Positions 1 to 7,687 are shown, counted from the stretch's first letter. The stretch: DNA of 34,056 bases from Prorocentrum cordatum (GCA_963575745.1 CAUYUJ010017632.1:195578-229633), one strand, 5' to 3'. Program-made: numbers and translations. Notes: generated by a model not told the origin, from the letters alone.

Positions 1-45
1 ATCGTCCCACAACGCCGATTCCTGTGCGTTAGCCATGAGAATTTG

Positions 46-430
46 TGAAGCTGTGTTGAACTGTCCAGACGGATGTGCGCGTCGGTAAGGCGAGAGCCAC
101 ATTTTGAAAAGGAGCCGCCCTCCATCCGGTAAGCTCTTGCAATTTGTTGAAGCGAATGTGCGCGGCGCTGAGGCGAGAGCCACATTTTGAAAGGAGCCGC
201 CCTCCATCCGTGAAGCTCTTGCAAATCGTCGAAACAGATTTGCGCGGTGCTCAGGCGAGAGCCACATTTTGAAAAGGAGCCGCCCTCCATGTGTGAAGCT
301 CTTGCATTTTGAACAACGGCTGTTCGCGGCGCTAGTGCGAGAGCCACATCTTGAACAGCACACGCCCTCAACCCGTAAATCTTTGTCATTTGTTGGTCGA
401 ATCTACGCGGCGATCAGGCGAGAGCCACAT
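46..430. repeat. 82-base tandem minisatellite, five copies
   Basis: The anchor cgagagccac recurs at 91, 174, 256, 338 and 419, so the period is 81-83 bases. Each unit also carries gaagctcttgca and gccgccctcc variants. The middle three units are the most alike and the outer ones have drifted. The array is partly open in one frame but the units are not multiples of three, so I do not treat it as coding. It ends where the pyrimidine tract begins. Confidence 0.9.
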
Positions 431-1464
431 AGGGCCGTGAAGAGCCCGGAGTCGCAGCAGCGGCGCCCCTTCTCCTCCTCTTTTTCCTCCTCCTCCTCTT
501 CCTCTTCCTCCTCCTCTTCCTCCTCCTCCTCCTCATCATCCTCCTCTTCTGTCCTCCTCGTCTTCCTCCTCCTCCTCGTCCTCGTCGTCCTCGGCTGCCC
601 CTCCCTGGCCGCGCCAGAGCTGGCAGGTCAGGGCCTTGCAGCTCCTTGGACGCCCCGCCCGGACGTCCGACTCCCCCGCCCCCCGCCACTGCTGCCCCGA
701 CCCTGCCGGCTCCAGCTTCTCCCCGCCCCGCCCCCGCATCCATGCCCCCCCCCTCCGACCCCCTCTCTCCCCCGCCTCCCACCCTCCCGTCGCTCGCCCC
801 GCATCCCTCCCTCCCCGCCCTCCCCGCCTTCCCACCACCCCTCCCCGCCCTCCCGCCGGCCCTCCCTCCCCCCTCCCGCCATCCGTCCTTCCATCCTCTG
901 TTACTCTCTCCCGCCATCGCTCCCTCCCATCCTCATCTCCCCTCCCGCCCTCCCTCCACCCCGTGTCCTGCCCCACCATCCCTCCCTCCTTGTCTTGATC
1001 CTCCTGGCTCTTTCTTCTCCCTCTTTTTGCCTGGCCGCCTCCTCATCGCTCTTCCTCCTCCTTCCTCTCTCCGCCCTTCTCCTCCACCTCATGCCCCTCG
1101 TACTCTCCTCCCCCTCCTTGTTCCCGATGCTCCGCACTAATTATCGTTCTCCTCCTTCCTCCTCCTTCTCCTCATCCTCCTTCTCCTCCCGTGTATCCCT
1201 GTTCGTCTCGCCCCAGATTGTTCATCTGTTTCATCCTTATCTTCTTCTCTTTCGCGCACTCTCCTCCTCCTCCTCTTCCCCCACCTTGCTGCTTCCCCCC
1301 CATGATTGATAATGCTGCTCCTCTCCCTCCGCGCCCCCCCCTTCTTACCGCTCCCTCGTCCCCCCCCCTCCCTCCTCCCCCCCTTCTGCTGTTCCTTTCC
1401 CTCCCTCTCAGCTCACTCCTCCCCCCCACTCTTCCCGCCCAGCCCCCCCCCCCCACACGCCGAG
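431..1464 (+). repeat. Kilobase pyrimidine-rich tract (TCC/CCT), probable intron
   Basis: A (TCC)n core at about 467-545 grades into C-rich interrupted CCT, CCCT and CTCC sequence up to 1460. The tract ends in cacacgccgag, directly followed by a short open coding stretch with a stop at 1551. A pyrimidine tract ending in AG before coding sequence suggests a very long polypyrimidine-type intron on the plus strand. Ser/Pro/Leu-rich and, on the other strand, Gly/Arg-rich open frames here are microsatellite artefacts. Confidence 0.6.
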
Positions 1465-1551
1465 GAGAGGAACAGGGAGGAGCTGCAGCGCCGGTGCCTC
1501 AAGGGCAAGGGCGGCAGCAAGCCGGGCGCCCAGCGGCCGCGCTCGACCTAA
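1465..1551 (+). CDS. C-terminal exon of unknown protein
   Basis: After the AG at 1463-1464 the frame reads ERNREELQRRCLKGKGG and continues to SKPGAQRPRST with a TAA stop at 1549-1551. Codon use is GC-rich and ordinary, unlike the repetitive tract before it. The sequence is basic and hydrophilic with a helical start. I do not recognise the family. The upstream exons are outside the window or lost in the pyrimidine tract. The next gene's spliced-leader relict begins only about 225 bases downstream on the same strand, matching the close, same-direction gene spacing known in dinoflagellates. The exact splice acceptor could be one codon later. Confidence 0.5.
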   Translation, partial: ERNREELQRRCLKGKGGSKPGAQRPRST

Positions 1552-1626
1552 CCCCCGGGGCTGCGGGGCGGCCAACAGAGCAGACGTGGGCACAGCTGGC
1601 AACAAGGGTGACGCAGACACGATCGG

Positions 1627-1776
1627 TTACCCTGCCTCCTCCCTGCCTCCTCCTCCTCCTCCCTGCCCTCTCCTTCTCCTCCTCCCTGCCTCCTCCTTCT
1701 CCTTCTCCTGATCCTCTTCCTCCTCCTCGTTCTCCTCCCTGTCCTCTCCTTCTCCTTCTCCTCCTCCTCCTCCTCC
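1627..1776 (+). repeat. Interrupted CCT/TCC tract upstream of spliced-leader relict
   Basis: The tract is cctcctccctgcctcc-type repeats and lies between the stop of the upstream exon (1551) and the spliced-leader relict. It may serve as the polypyrimidine tract for trans-splicing of the downstream gene. That is inference from position. Confidence 0.7.
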
Positions 1777-1798
1777 TCCGTAGCCATTTTGGCTCAGG
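1777..1798 (+). promoter_or_regulatory. Relict dinoflagellate spliced leader
   Basis: Bases 1777-1796 match the first 20 bases of the dinoflagellate spliced leader (TCCGTAGCC...GGCTCA) exactly. Only the penultimate base differs over all 22 (GG instead of AG). Such genomic relicts arise when a trans-spliced mRNA is reverse transcribed and reinserted. The trailing AG can act as a new trans-splice acceptor. It marks the 5' end of a plus-strand gene whose first good ATG is at 1981. Confidence 0.85.
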
Positions 1799-1980
1799 CC
1801 TTTCCCCTCAGGCCCCCTGTTCCTGGACCTTATCCCTCGGCGTATCCCCATCCTGGGCGGGCGTGAGGGCCCTGGGGGGGCAGGGATTTCGGCTCACGGA
1901 GCGACGGTGGCACGGAATGGCGCGGAGGGCGCGCCAAGGCGATCGGCGGCCCAGCGCAGGGCAGGGGCCGAGAGTGGGCG

Positions 1981-2190
1981 ATGTGGTCCGCCGACAACGT
2001 CGTCCGGCGGCTCTCGGGCGAGCTGGCCAAGACCCGCTTCCGCCTGGAGGCCGCGGAGGAGGCCCTGTGCGCCGCCATCGGCGACGGCGAGGTTGCGCAG
2101 CGGCTGCAGGCGATGCTCCCCGCGATGCTCCCCGCGATGCAGCCACGTGGGGGGGAGGCCCCCCACGTGGCTCGAGCGCCCGCGGCGTGA
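1981..2190 (+). CDS. First exon of SL-marked gene, unknown protein
   Basis: The ATG at 1981 opens MWSADNVVRRLSGELAK and continues through a strongly helical, heptad-like segment (RFRLEAAEEALCAAI, then VAQRLQAML) to a stop at 2190. The helical part, residues about 7-50, looks genuine. The last 15 or so residues run into a 61-base tandem repeat, so the true exon probably ends near 2140. The ATG lies about 180 bases after the spliced-leader relict, and an earlier ATG at 1917 gives a less protein-like frame. It may be spliced to the open frame at 2447-3001, but frame and boundary are unproven. Function is unknown. A coiled-coil role is possible. Confidence 0.45.
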   Translation: MWSADNVVRRLSGELAKTRFRLEAAEEALCAAIGDGEVAQRLQAMLPAMLPAMQPRGGEAPHVARAPAA

Positions 2191-2385
2191 TGCCGCCCCC
2201 CACGCTGAGGCGCAGGGCGTGGACATCGTGGCTCGAGCGCCTTCGGCGTGATGTCGCCCTCCACGCTGAGGCGCAGGGCGTGGACATCGTGGCTCGAGCG
2301 CCCGCGGCGTGATGTCGCCCTCCACGCTGAGGCGCAGGGCGTGGACATCGTGGCTCGAGCGCCCGCGGCGTGATGTCGCCCTCCA
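2171..2385. repeat. 61-base tandem repeat, 3.5 copies
   Basis: The anchor ctcgagcg recurs at 2171, 2232, 2293 and 2354, a constant period of 61 bases. Units share cgtgatg, ccctccacgctgaggcg and gtggacatcgtgg, and copies are nearly identical. Sixty-one is not a multiple of three, so a translated array would rotate frames. It therefore more likely lies in an intron or is a recent expansion between the exons at 1981 and 2447. Confidence 0.9.
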
Positions 2386-2446
2386 GCGAGGGGCCCCAGC
2401 TGGAGGGGCGCGCGGCGCCCCGGGGCGGGGCGCTGCCGCCGGGGCG

Positions 2447-3001
2447 ATGCGGGCGAAGGCGCCCGCCTTTGTTCCTATCGGCCTCCTTGGTGCTGTCGCG
2501 CCCGACTTCGGCGGCGGCCTCAGTGGGCAATGGGCGCAGCAGGACACGATCCAGAACGTGCACGACGACGAGAAGGGCATCGCCCAGGAGTCCGATCGCA
2601 TGGGTTTCGACATGCCTGAGCCTGAGTCGTTCGGCGGCGAGCTGGACAGTGGCGCGAGCGAGGTGCACATCGTCGACCGCAGAGGAGAAGCGAAACCCGA
2701 GCAAGATCTCTGCATGCCCGACCCGTTCGGCGACGACGGCGAGCTGGGCAGGGGCGTTGACGGAGTGCACAACATCGAGAGCGGCAGCGGTGCGACGTCC
2801 GAGCAGTCGGATTGCGACATGCCTGAGCTGTCCCGCGACGAGCTGGACGCGTGGGCTGGCGCGGAGGCCCAAGAGGAGACGGAGGAGCCCAGGCAAGAAA
2901 CGAAGAAGCGAAAGAGCTCATGGTTGTTTTTCGCGGGCAGCGGATGGCCATGCGGAAGGCCGCTGCCGAATTCTGTTGCTGAGCTCGGGCAGGAGACCTG
3001 A
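2447..3001 (+). CDS. Acidic repeat protein, unknown function
   Basis: From the ATG at 2447 there are 184 codons to TGA at 2999-3001. An internal repeat of 35-36 residues starts near residues 52, 88 and 123, each with a MP[ED] core, then GEL, a VH[IN] motif and a closing EQ(S)D. A partial fourth copy of the VH...SD half precedes the first. A basic KKRK motif at residues 153-156 could be a nuclear localisation signal. The protein is rich in Asp and Glu. The start could be a splice acceptor near 2520 rather than this ATG. The upstream 61-base array and the exon at 1981 probably belong to the same gene. No family recognised. Confidence 0.5.
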   Translation: MRAKAPAFVPIGLLGAVAPDFGGGLSGQWAQQDTIQNVHDDEKGIAQESDRMGFDMPEPESFGGELDSGASEVHIVDRRGEAKPEQDLCMPDPFGDDGELGRGVDGVHNIESGSGATSEQSDCDMPELSRDELDAWAGAEAQEETEEPRQETKKRKSSWLFFAGSGWPCGRPLPNSVAELGQET

Positions 3002-3123
3002 GAGCTTCGCCGTAGTGGAGGCCGCCCCTGGGCCATGCACACGATCGAGTTTCTCTCCCGGTAGGAGGGGGAAACACACAGACACAACTAATCGCTGATC
3101 CAACAGAAAACACGGAAAATATT

Positions 3124-3158
3124 GGAATGAGGGGGGGAGACAAAACCCTGAAAATATT
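3124..3158. repeat. Left copy of a 35-base direct repeat
   Basis: ggaatgaggggg, gagacaaaacc and aaaatatt occur here and again at 3999-4034 with few changes. The pair brackets about 840 bases of repeats (3159-3998), as a duplicated insertion site or short long-terminal-repeat pair would. The intervening block starts with gcgaaggccttacggcc, which recurs at 14655. Confidence 0.6.
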
Positions 3159-3192
3159 GCGAAGGCCTTACGGCCAGTGCCGCCGACCCTGA

Positions 3193-3205
3193 AGGGCGAC
3201 GACGA

Positions 3206-3250
<45 letters not shown>

Positions 3251-3251
3251 G
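3193..3251. repeat. GACGGC hexanucleotide array
   Basis: gacgacgacgacggcgacggcgac-type units form a short array directly after the gcgaaggccttacggcc block. A very similar array lies at 12055-12112. Confidence 0.9.
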
Positions 3252-3254
3252 CGC

Positions 3255-3612
3255 TCTCGGGGGTCTCTTGAGGGTAGTGTTGGGGCCTCTTCGGAGGCTC
3301 TTGGGGCCTCTCGGGAGCTTCGTGAGGGCCTCTTGGGGCTTCCTGGGGGTCTCTTGGGGGCCTCTTGGGGCCTCTTGGGGGGCTTCTTGGGGGCCTCTGG
3401 GGGCCGCCCGGGCGCCTCTCAGGGCGAGGGCTCGAAATGTCCGTTCGGCTCCCCTGTCTGGGCTCCCTCTTGGAGCCGTCTTCGGGGCTTCTTGGGCCGT
3501 CTTGGAGGCCTCTTGGGTCGTCTTGGGGCCATCTTGGGTCGTCTTGGGGTCGTTTTGGGGGCCTCTTGGGCCGTCTGGGGGCGATATTGGGGGCCTCTTG
3601 GGCCGTCTTGAA
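3255..3612. repeat. Degenerate GGGGCCTCTTG undecamer array
   Basis: More than twenty imperfect copies of an 11-base motif (ggggcctcttg, ggccgtcttg, ggggtctcttg) fill this stretch, with further copies at 3690-3830. On the minus strand it reads as PQDDP and PKRPP-type repeats in a long open frame. The open frame follows from the motif, so I do not call it a gene. Smaller patches recur at 20165-20270 and 28425-28505. Confidence 0.85.
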
Positions 3613-3844
3613 GCGTCGGGAAGCCGAAAACGCGAGAACTCCAAAAACCGTCAAAAAAACAAAGGGAATGCTATGATTTTTGCACCTTGGGGCCTTCTTG
3701 GGAGTGTTTTTGGAGGCCTCTTGGGACGTTATCGAGGCTACTTTGGCGTGTTCGACCGATAGTTCGGCGATGCGGGGCCCTCGAGGACCGTCTCGGAGCC
3801 TCTTGGGGCACTTTTGCCGCGTCTTGGGGGTTTTCTGGGCCCCA

Positions 3845-3960
3845 GAACCGCCCGGGGGGGAGGCGTATCTGGGTGGCGACCCCCCCGGCGACCCCCCCCT
3901 GCGACCCCCCCCGGCGACCCCCCCCCCCCCCCGGTGGGGAAGGGATCAAAGGGAAGGGGC
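3845..3960. repeat. CGACCCCCC repeat and C-rich block
   Basis: ggcgacccccc is repeated about four times and followed by a C run and aagggatcaaaggg. A diverged version (ggcgacccccccc, then aagggataaaggg) lies at 14752-14882. The two blocks also share the gcgaaggccttacggcc motif upstream, so both are copies of one dispersed repeat. Confidence 0.7.
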
Positions 3961-3998
3961 TTCCCTTCGACTCAGCGACAACGTTACTCAATGTCGCT

Positions 3999-4034
3999 GG
4001 AATGAGGGGGGAAGACAAAACCTCAAAAATATTT
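3999..4034. repeat. Right copy of the 35-base direct repeat
   Basis: This is the partner of 3124-3158. It is followed by unrelated sequence. Confidence 0.6.
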
Positions 4035-4109
4035 GGAAAATAGTGGGAATCCGGTTATTTGTGTATATGTATTTGTGTGTCCCAGGGCCCCTTCATTCTC
4101 TCCTGGCAG

Positions 4110-4352
4110 GGGGAGGCGCAGGTTGAGGCCCATATCGCGACAGTTGAGGCCCAGATCGCGAAACTCAGCCACGCTTTTTGCAGACCCCGCAGACACGGGA
4201 CGCCATGGAGCTACAGCTGCGGAGGTGAAGTCGCCACAGTGAAGCGACGGAGGAACTGGCGCGCAGGGTTGGGTGGCCTTAGTCTCCTGTGCGAAGCCCT
4301 GCGGGGCCAAGTCGCGGCCCATCCCCCAGTTTCAACTCAGCGGCAGAGATGA
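4110..4352 (+). CDS. Exon-like coiled-coil segment, unknown
   Basis: A canonical acceptor (cttcattctctcctggcag) ends at 4109. Phase-zero coding follows: GEAQVEAHIATVEAQIAKL, an amphipathic helix with two similar halves (VEAHIA and VEAQIA). The frame continues to a TGA at 4350-4352. Only the first 25 residues look convincing. After about 4185 the composition turns Arg-rich and another frame also looks helical, so a second intron or a frameshift is possible. No upstream exon can be matched. The family is not recognised. Confidence 0.35.
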   Translation, partial: GEAQVEAHIATVEAQIAKLSHAFCRPRRHGTPWSYSCGGEVATVKRRRNWRAGLGGLSLLCEALRGQVAAHPPVSTQRQR

Positions 4353-4519
4353 GACGGGGGGTGGTCTGCGCACTCGGGGGTTCCATTGCTTTGCCCCGTT
4401 GGAGCCCCTCGGTCAGGCTGATGCAGGCAGCGCGAATCGTGCGCCGGTTTGTGCAAGCGGCGCGGCTGGTGGGCGGCTGAGGGACCTCTCTCTCCCTTCT
4501 TCCCCTTCTCATGGGCGTG

Positions 4520-4593
4520 CAAGCCTCCTCCTCTTCCTCCTCCTCCTCCTCCTGCTCCTCCTCCTCCTCCTCCTCCTCTTCCTCCTCCCTACC
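4520..4593 (+). repeat. TCC microsatellite
   Basis: Interrupted (TCC)n. Ser, Pro, Leu and Arg runs in the open frames over it are artefacts. No clear exon follows it. A family D arm starts about 35 bases downstream. Confidence 0.9.
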
Positions 4594-4624
4594 ATCTCCC
4601 CCTGGACATGATCGCGTCGTTTTT

Positions 4625-4790
4625 TATATAAAAAATGACGGGAGTTTTTCGCTATTTTCAGCCTCTGGGGGCCCTTACCGGGCCTCGGGGCCGTCAAACA
4701 GCGACACGGGATGAAAAGCTTGTCCCGGGGAAAGGGCCGGGACCTCCAGGAACCCCGTGTTGAAAAAATCAGGGCGTCGCACATCTGGGC
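4625..4790 (+). repeat. Family D arm, solo, plus orientation
   Basis: It carries the family D landmarks in order: tcatgacggga-like start, ttttcggcctc-like, gggccc, gggcctcggggccgtcaaac, gggatgaaaagc, gtcccggggaaagg and gggacctcc. No inverted partner follows within 500 bases. Confidence 0.7.
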
Positions 4791-4867
4791 GCACCTGTGC
4801 TTCCCAAGCCCACACCTTTTTGACAACCCCGAATCTCAGAAGTGTTGGGCGTCGCTTGCTGGGGCGG

Positions 4868-5087
4868 CGATAGATTCGGGGGAGCGTAAGACCCGGGTTT
4901 GCCGGGACTCGGGTTCGCCATTGTTTTTTGACGACCGCGACTCGGATTTTGACGAGGAGGAGTTTTGTGGGATGTCTGCAGCGGGAGGCCTCGTCAAAAT
5001 GCAGGCTCGGCCTCGTCATTTTTTTGACGACCTCGTCGGGGATTTCCGAGTCCCCCGTACCCAGGTCTTACGTCTCCCCGATAGATG
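4868..5087. mobile_element. Inverted-repeat element with 45-base arms
   Basis: The left arm from 4868 (cgatagattcgggggagcg, taagacccgggt, gggactcgg) pairs with 5041-5087 reversed (catctatcggggagacg, taagacctgggt, gggactcgg). The interior contains four or five tttgacga motifs in cattgttttttgacgacc and related contexts. There is no coding capacity. It looks like a non-autonomous DNA transposon. Confidence 0.75.
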
Positions 5088-5088
5088 A

Positions 5089-5207
5089 GTGTGGGGGGGG
5101 GGGGGGGGGGGAGAAAGGCGCACTTCTCGGGCCCCGCAGGGCCCCTTCAGGGGCCCTCGAGGGCACCTGTTCTGCAGCCCTCGCGCCTCTCCATTCATCG
5201 CCTCCCC
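5089..5207. repeat. Family G GGGCCC-rich repeat, copy 1
   Basis: A run of G is followed by agaaaggcgcac, gggccccgcagggcccc and gggccctcgagggc, then gcagccctcgc and ttcatcgcc. Copies at 17745-17907 and 23375-23520 carry the same order, partly in the opposite sense. The core is a cluster of overlapping GGGCCC palindromes. Confidence 0.65.
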
Positions 5208-5423
5208 ATGGAGCGTCGCCCAGACGCAGGCACGGCTGGCAGCGAGGGCTACGAGATCTGTGCCGCCCAAGCCCAAGCATTTCCCACGAGCCGATGTTCT
5301 CTCGATCCCAGCACTCCTCTCCGGTTTCGGCATCTGGGGCCCGTTCACTATCAGGCTTTCAGGGCGAGCGCATGCGCATCCCACGGTGAAGGGCCGGGAA
5401 CTCTGAGCCGCGGTTCGCTGGAG
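5208..5423 (+). CDS. Possible first exon, unknown protein
   Basis: The ATG at 5208 opens MERRPDAGTAGSEGYEICAA and stays open to ctggag followed by a GT at 5424. An inverted-repeat element fills 5424-5554 exactly from GT to AG, so this could be an exon ahead of an introner-type intron. Against this, ttcatcgcc and the ATG context recur at 17893-17910 in a repeat (family G), so the frame may be chance. After splicing, the frame would end soon (EIRRFEKMEAS, stop at 5590) inside family F. Confidence 0.25.
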
Positions 5424-5554
5424 GTAGGAAGGGTGTGTGGTGTAAAGGGGTGGTGTGGTGGCACTGCCGCATTTGGCCTTGCTTTCTATCGTAGTCCACC
5501 TCGCCATCTTCACGATTGGTATTACACCCCTCTGCGCCACACCCTTTCCCTGAG
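5424..5554 (+). mobile_element. Inverted-repeat element spanning GT to AG
   Basis: It starts gtaggaagggtgtgtgg and ends ccacaccctttccctgag. The arms (ggaagggtgtgtggtgtaaa and its reverse) pair over about 28 bases. Its outer bases are a GT donor and an AG acceptor, so it could be removed as a complete intron. Family F starts at the downstream edge. Confidence 0.65.
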
Positions 5555-5680
5555 ATCCGACGATTCGAGAAAATGGAAGCATCGTAACAAACCACGACCG
5601 GAGCCCTAGACCCAATCTTTCTGCGCCATGTTGTCAAGCTGGATCGATTTGTGAGGGCCCCGGGGTTCGACATTTGGGAG
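5550..5680 (+). repeat. Family F repeat, copy 1
   Basis: It carries ctgagatccgacg, then cgaccggagccctagaccca, tttctgcgcc and tcgatttgtgagggcccc. Related copies lie at 17520-17665 and 18225-18365 (reverse) and 33672-33795 (forward). There is no open frame in common. Confidence 0.6.
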
Positions 5681-5795
5681 AAGACGCCTGGCTCAAAAGA
5701 TTGAGACGCCAGGATCTCAGGGCTTCCTACCGCCGCAGGGCTGAGAAACAAAACGCTGGTCGGAGGATGCGGGAGAGCGCGGCGCTCCAGAGTTC

Positions 5796-5941
5796 AGTCG
5801 GGCCCGTCCCTCCACAGGAGGAACCTGCAAAAGTAGCCAAACAAAAATACTATGGGGATTATTGTTTGACCATTTGGGAATCTGTTGGGGGCATCTCTTA
5901 TTTTTAGTCGACAATCGCCCTGCAGGGGAACACGCCCGACT
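5796..5941 (+). mobile_element. Family B element, copy 1
   Basis: The left end agtcgggcccgtccctccac and right end gtggac-like cctgcaggggaacacgcccgact are inverted copies. The interior is AT-richer than the surroundings (accatttgggaatctgttgg). There are five copies in the window, with the same inner landmarks ctggggacgatt and gtatgtt. Confidence 0.75.
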
Positions 5942-6112
5942 TCACTCCAGAGAGGGGCCTTCGCCTCCGAGGGGCACTTCGAGCGTCGGGGCCTCCGCCC
6001 CCGGCGGAGGATACATGCGGTGGGGGCGTTCTCTCCAGGGAGTAGCCCCAGGAGGCGCCGGATCCTGGAGGATTCCTTAGCCAAGGAGGGCGACGGTCCC
6101 AGACCCCCTCGG

Positions 6113-6540
6113 GCAATGAAAAAATCATGACGGGAGGTTTTTCGCAATTTTCGGCCTCCTGGGGGCCCTTACCGGCCCTCGGGACCGTCAAACAACAATT
6201 CAGGATGAAAAACCGGTCCAGGGGAATGGGTCGAGACCTCAGGGGTCGACGTCATGGAAAAATCATGACGTCGGGGGTCTGGGGTGGCGTCCATGGCCGA
6301 TCCACGACTGGAGTTCCACTGGCTTGCAGACCCCCGATTCCTTCTCCAAGGGTTCCTCACCACGAAATGCGACGTCCTGATAGTTTCGATACGGGGGCCC
6401 TGGAGGTCCCGACCCTTTCCCCGGGACTGGTTTTCCATCCCGCGTCCTTTTTTCGCTGTCCCGAGGCCCGGCGAGGGCCCTCCGAGGCCGAAGTTGGCCA
6501 AAAACCTTCCGTCCTGATTTTTGTCACGGCGCGATCTTGT
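6113..6540. mobile_element. Family D foldback element FB1
   Basis: A plus-orientation D arm (about 6113-6275) is followed after roughly 90 bases by a minus-orientation D arm (about 6362-6540). Both arms are about 165 bases and pair over their length, sharing gacgggagg, ttttcggcctc, gggaccgtcaaac, ggatgaaaaaccggtcc and gggtcgagacctc. The loop contains tccatggccgatccacgac, which recurs at 31795. Confidence 0.75.
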
Positions 6541-6736
6541 CCGGGCAGTCCATGCCCACGCCGTATCGGCGGAGGGGGTGGCGGGAGGCCGGCGGAGGAG
6601 GGCGGCTGCGGGCCAGAGCCGGCGGGGGCAGGCGTGCTCCGCTCTCCATGGCACGTCCTCGGGTCCGGGGGAGCACGAGGGCCATGGCCTTGGTAATTCG
6701 CATGTCGTGTCGCGAGCGGCCAAGAGGGGGGTGATG

Positions 6737-6905
6737 GCTAGGGTTGGGTCGGGCCTGTCCCTCTACAGGCGGAATCTACCAGAATAGTAAAAGATTGTCT
6801 GGGGACGATTTTGTTTGTTGTTTGTACCATTTGGGAGTGTGTTTTGAGTATGTTCTGTTTCGTCCAAAATCCGCCTGTAGGGGGACAGAACCGACCTAAG
6901 GCTAG
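6737..6905 (+). mobile_element. Family B element, copy 2
   Basis: The left end ctagggttgggtcgggcctg and right end cagaaccgacctaaggctag are inverted copies. The arms begin and end with CTAG. The interior holds aatagtaaaagattgtctgg and accatttgggagtgtg. The flank ggctagg appears on both sides, so the CTAG may be part of a target duplication. Confidence 0.8.
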
Positions 6906-7012
6906 GGGGGGGGATGTCATGTCCAGGGCCATGATGTCTCTCCAGATGTCGTGGCCCCTCTTCTGGTTGCATCCCTGCGTTCCCTGGCATCCCCCCATGA
7001 AGGTCCGCGCGC
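6905..7012 (+). repeat. Family K repeat, copy 1
   Basis: gatgtcatgtccagggccat, ctccagatgtcgtggc and cctcttctggttgcat match 32066-32180 with scattered changes over about 100 bases. It abuts the end of a family B element. It contains a partial palindrome around gggccatgat. Function is unknown. Confidence 0.6.
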
Positions 7013-7184
7013 ATGCCTTGGGCCATGGTTTGCCTTTGTCCCAATTTGGACAAAGTCGAATTGGGGGAATCACTCAACATTGGCTGGACTATGCATGTGA
7101 TCAGATACTTTGGGACAGTTGGGAAGACGGCTTCCTCCACCACATTCAGTAAGCGGGCTCCGGCCCACCCGCGCTGCTCCTCAG

Positions 7185-7260
7185 GGGCCCGCCGGCCGGC
7201 CGGCGGACTCAGCTCCGCTCCGCTCCCCCCTCTTGGACGCCCCCCTCCTGGACGCCCCCG
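7185..7260. repeat. GC-rich short repeats
   Basis: ggccggccggcgg and three copies of ttggacgccccc-type units precede the family C element. No coding is supported. Confidence 0.5.
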
Positions 7261-7261
7261 A

Positions 7262-7420
7262 TCATGGGAGCCTGGTGTACCTTCTGAACTCCGTCTCTAG
7301 CGCCGACGAGCGCCTGCGAGTCGATAGGGTAGCGCAGGTTTAGCGTCGATCAGCGTCGATCAGCGTCGGGTCGCAAGAGCCGACAAGATGATGTGGGGGG
7401 CTCCCATGAGTTGCCACCGA
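7262..7420 (+). mobile_element. Family C element, copy 1
   Basis: It begins tcatgggagcctgg and closes with gctcccatgag then ttgccaccga, giving 12-base inverted termini. The interior has a gcgtcgatca minisatellite (three copies) and the conserved cgcaagagccgacaagatg. There are two other copies, at 27062 and 30757. Confidence 0.8.
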
Positions 7421-7442
7421 ACATGACCAAGATGTCGCGGGA

Positions 7443-7508
7443 TCTTGCCTTCTGCCTCCTTCTCCTCCTCCTCCTCCTCCTCCTCCTCCACCTCCTCCCC
7501 CTCTAACT
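7443..7508 (+). repeat. CTC/TCC microsatellite, probable intron tract
   Basis: The short array is followed about 55 bases later by an AG at 7561-7562 and a short open terminal exon. Confidence 0.8.
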
Positions 7509-7562
7509 CCTCGCCCTGCCTTTCTCGGGTCGCCTACGGCCCTGGGGAAGCCGTCCACTCAG

Positions 7563-7604
7563 CAGCAGGGCAAAAAGTTTCCTTGGCTTGAGCGCTGCTT
7601 GTAG
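7563..7604 (+). CDS. Possible C-terminal exon
   Basis: After gccgtccactcag the frame reads QQGKKFPWLERCL and stops with TAG at 7602-7604. The acceptor, the TCC tract upstream and the ordinary composition suggest a last exon, but 13 residues are weak evidence. Another frame in the same stretch (AYGPGEAVHSAAGQ...) is also open. No donor exon is identified. Confidence 0.3.
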   Translation, partial: QQGKKFPWLERCL

Positions 7605-7687
7605 AACACAACGCGAGGGGCCCAGCCCTGTCCTGTGAGTTCACGGCCGCTCGGTTCCCTCCGCCACCACTTGCCGCCGTGTGCTCC

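Noticed and set aside
269-1309. Long Ser/Pro/Leu-rich open frame
   Set aside because: It runs through the 82-base array and the TCC tract. Codons follow the repeat unit, with no non-repetitive protein segment.
2171-2385. CRISPR-like regular array
   Set aside because: Units are contiguous 61-base tandem repeats without unique spacers, in a eukaryotic context.
3088-3654. Minus-strand frame with PKRPP and PQDDP repeats
   Set aside because: The repeats are a translation of the GGGGCCTCTTG motif, and parallel frames are open too.
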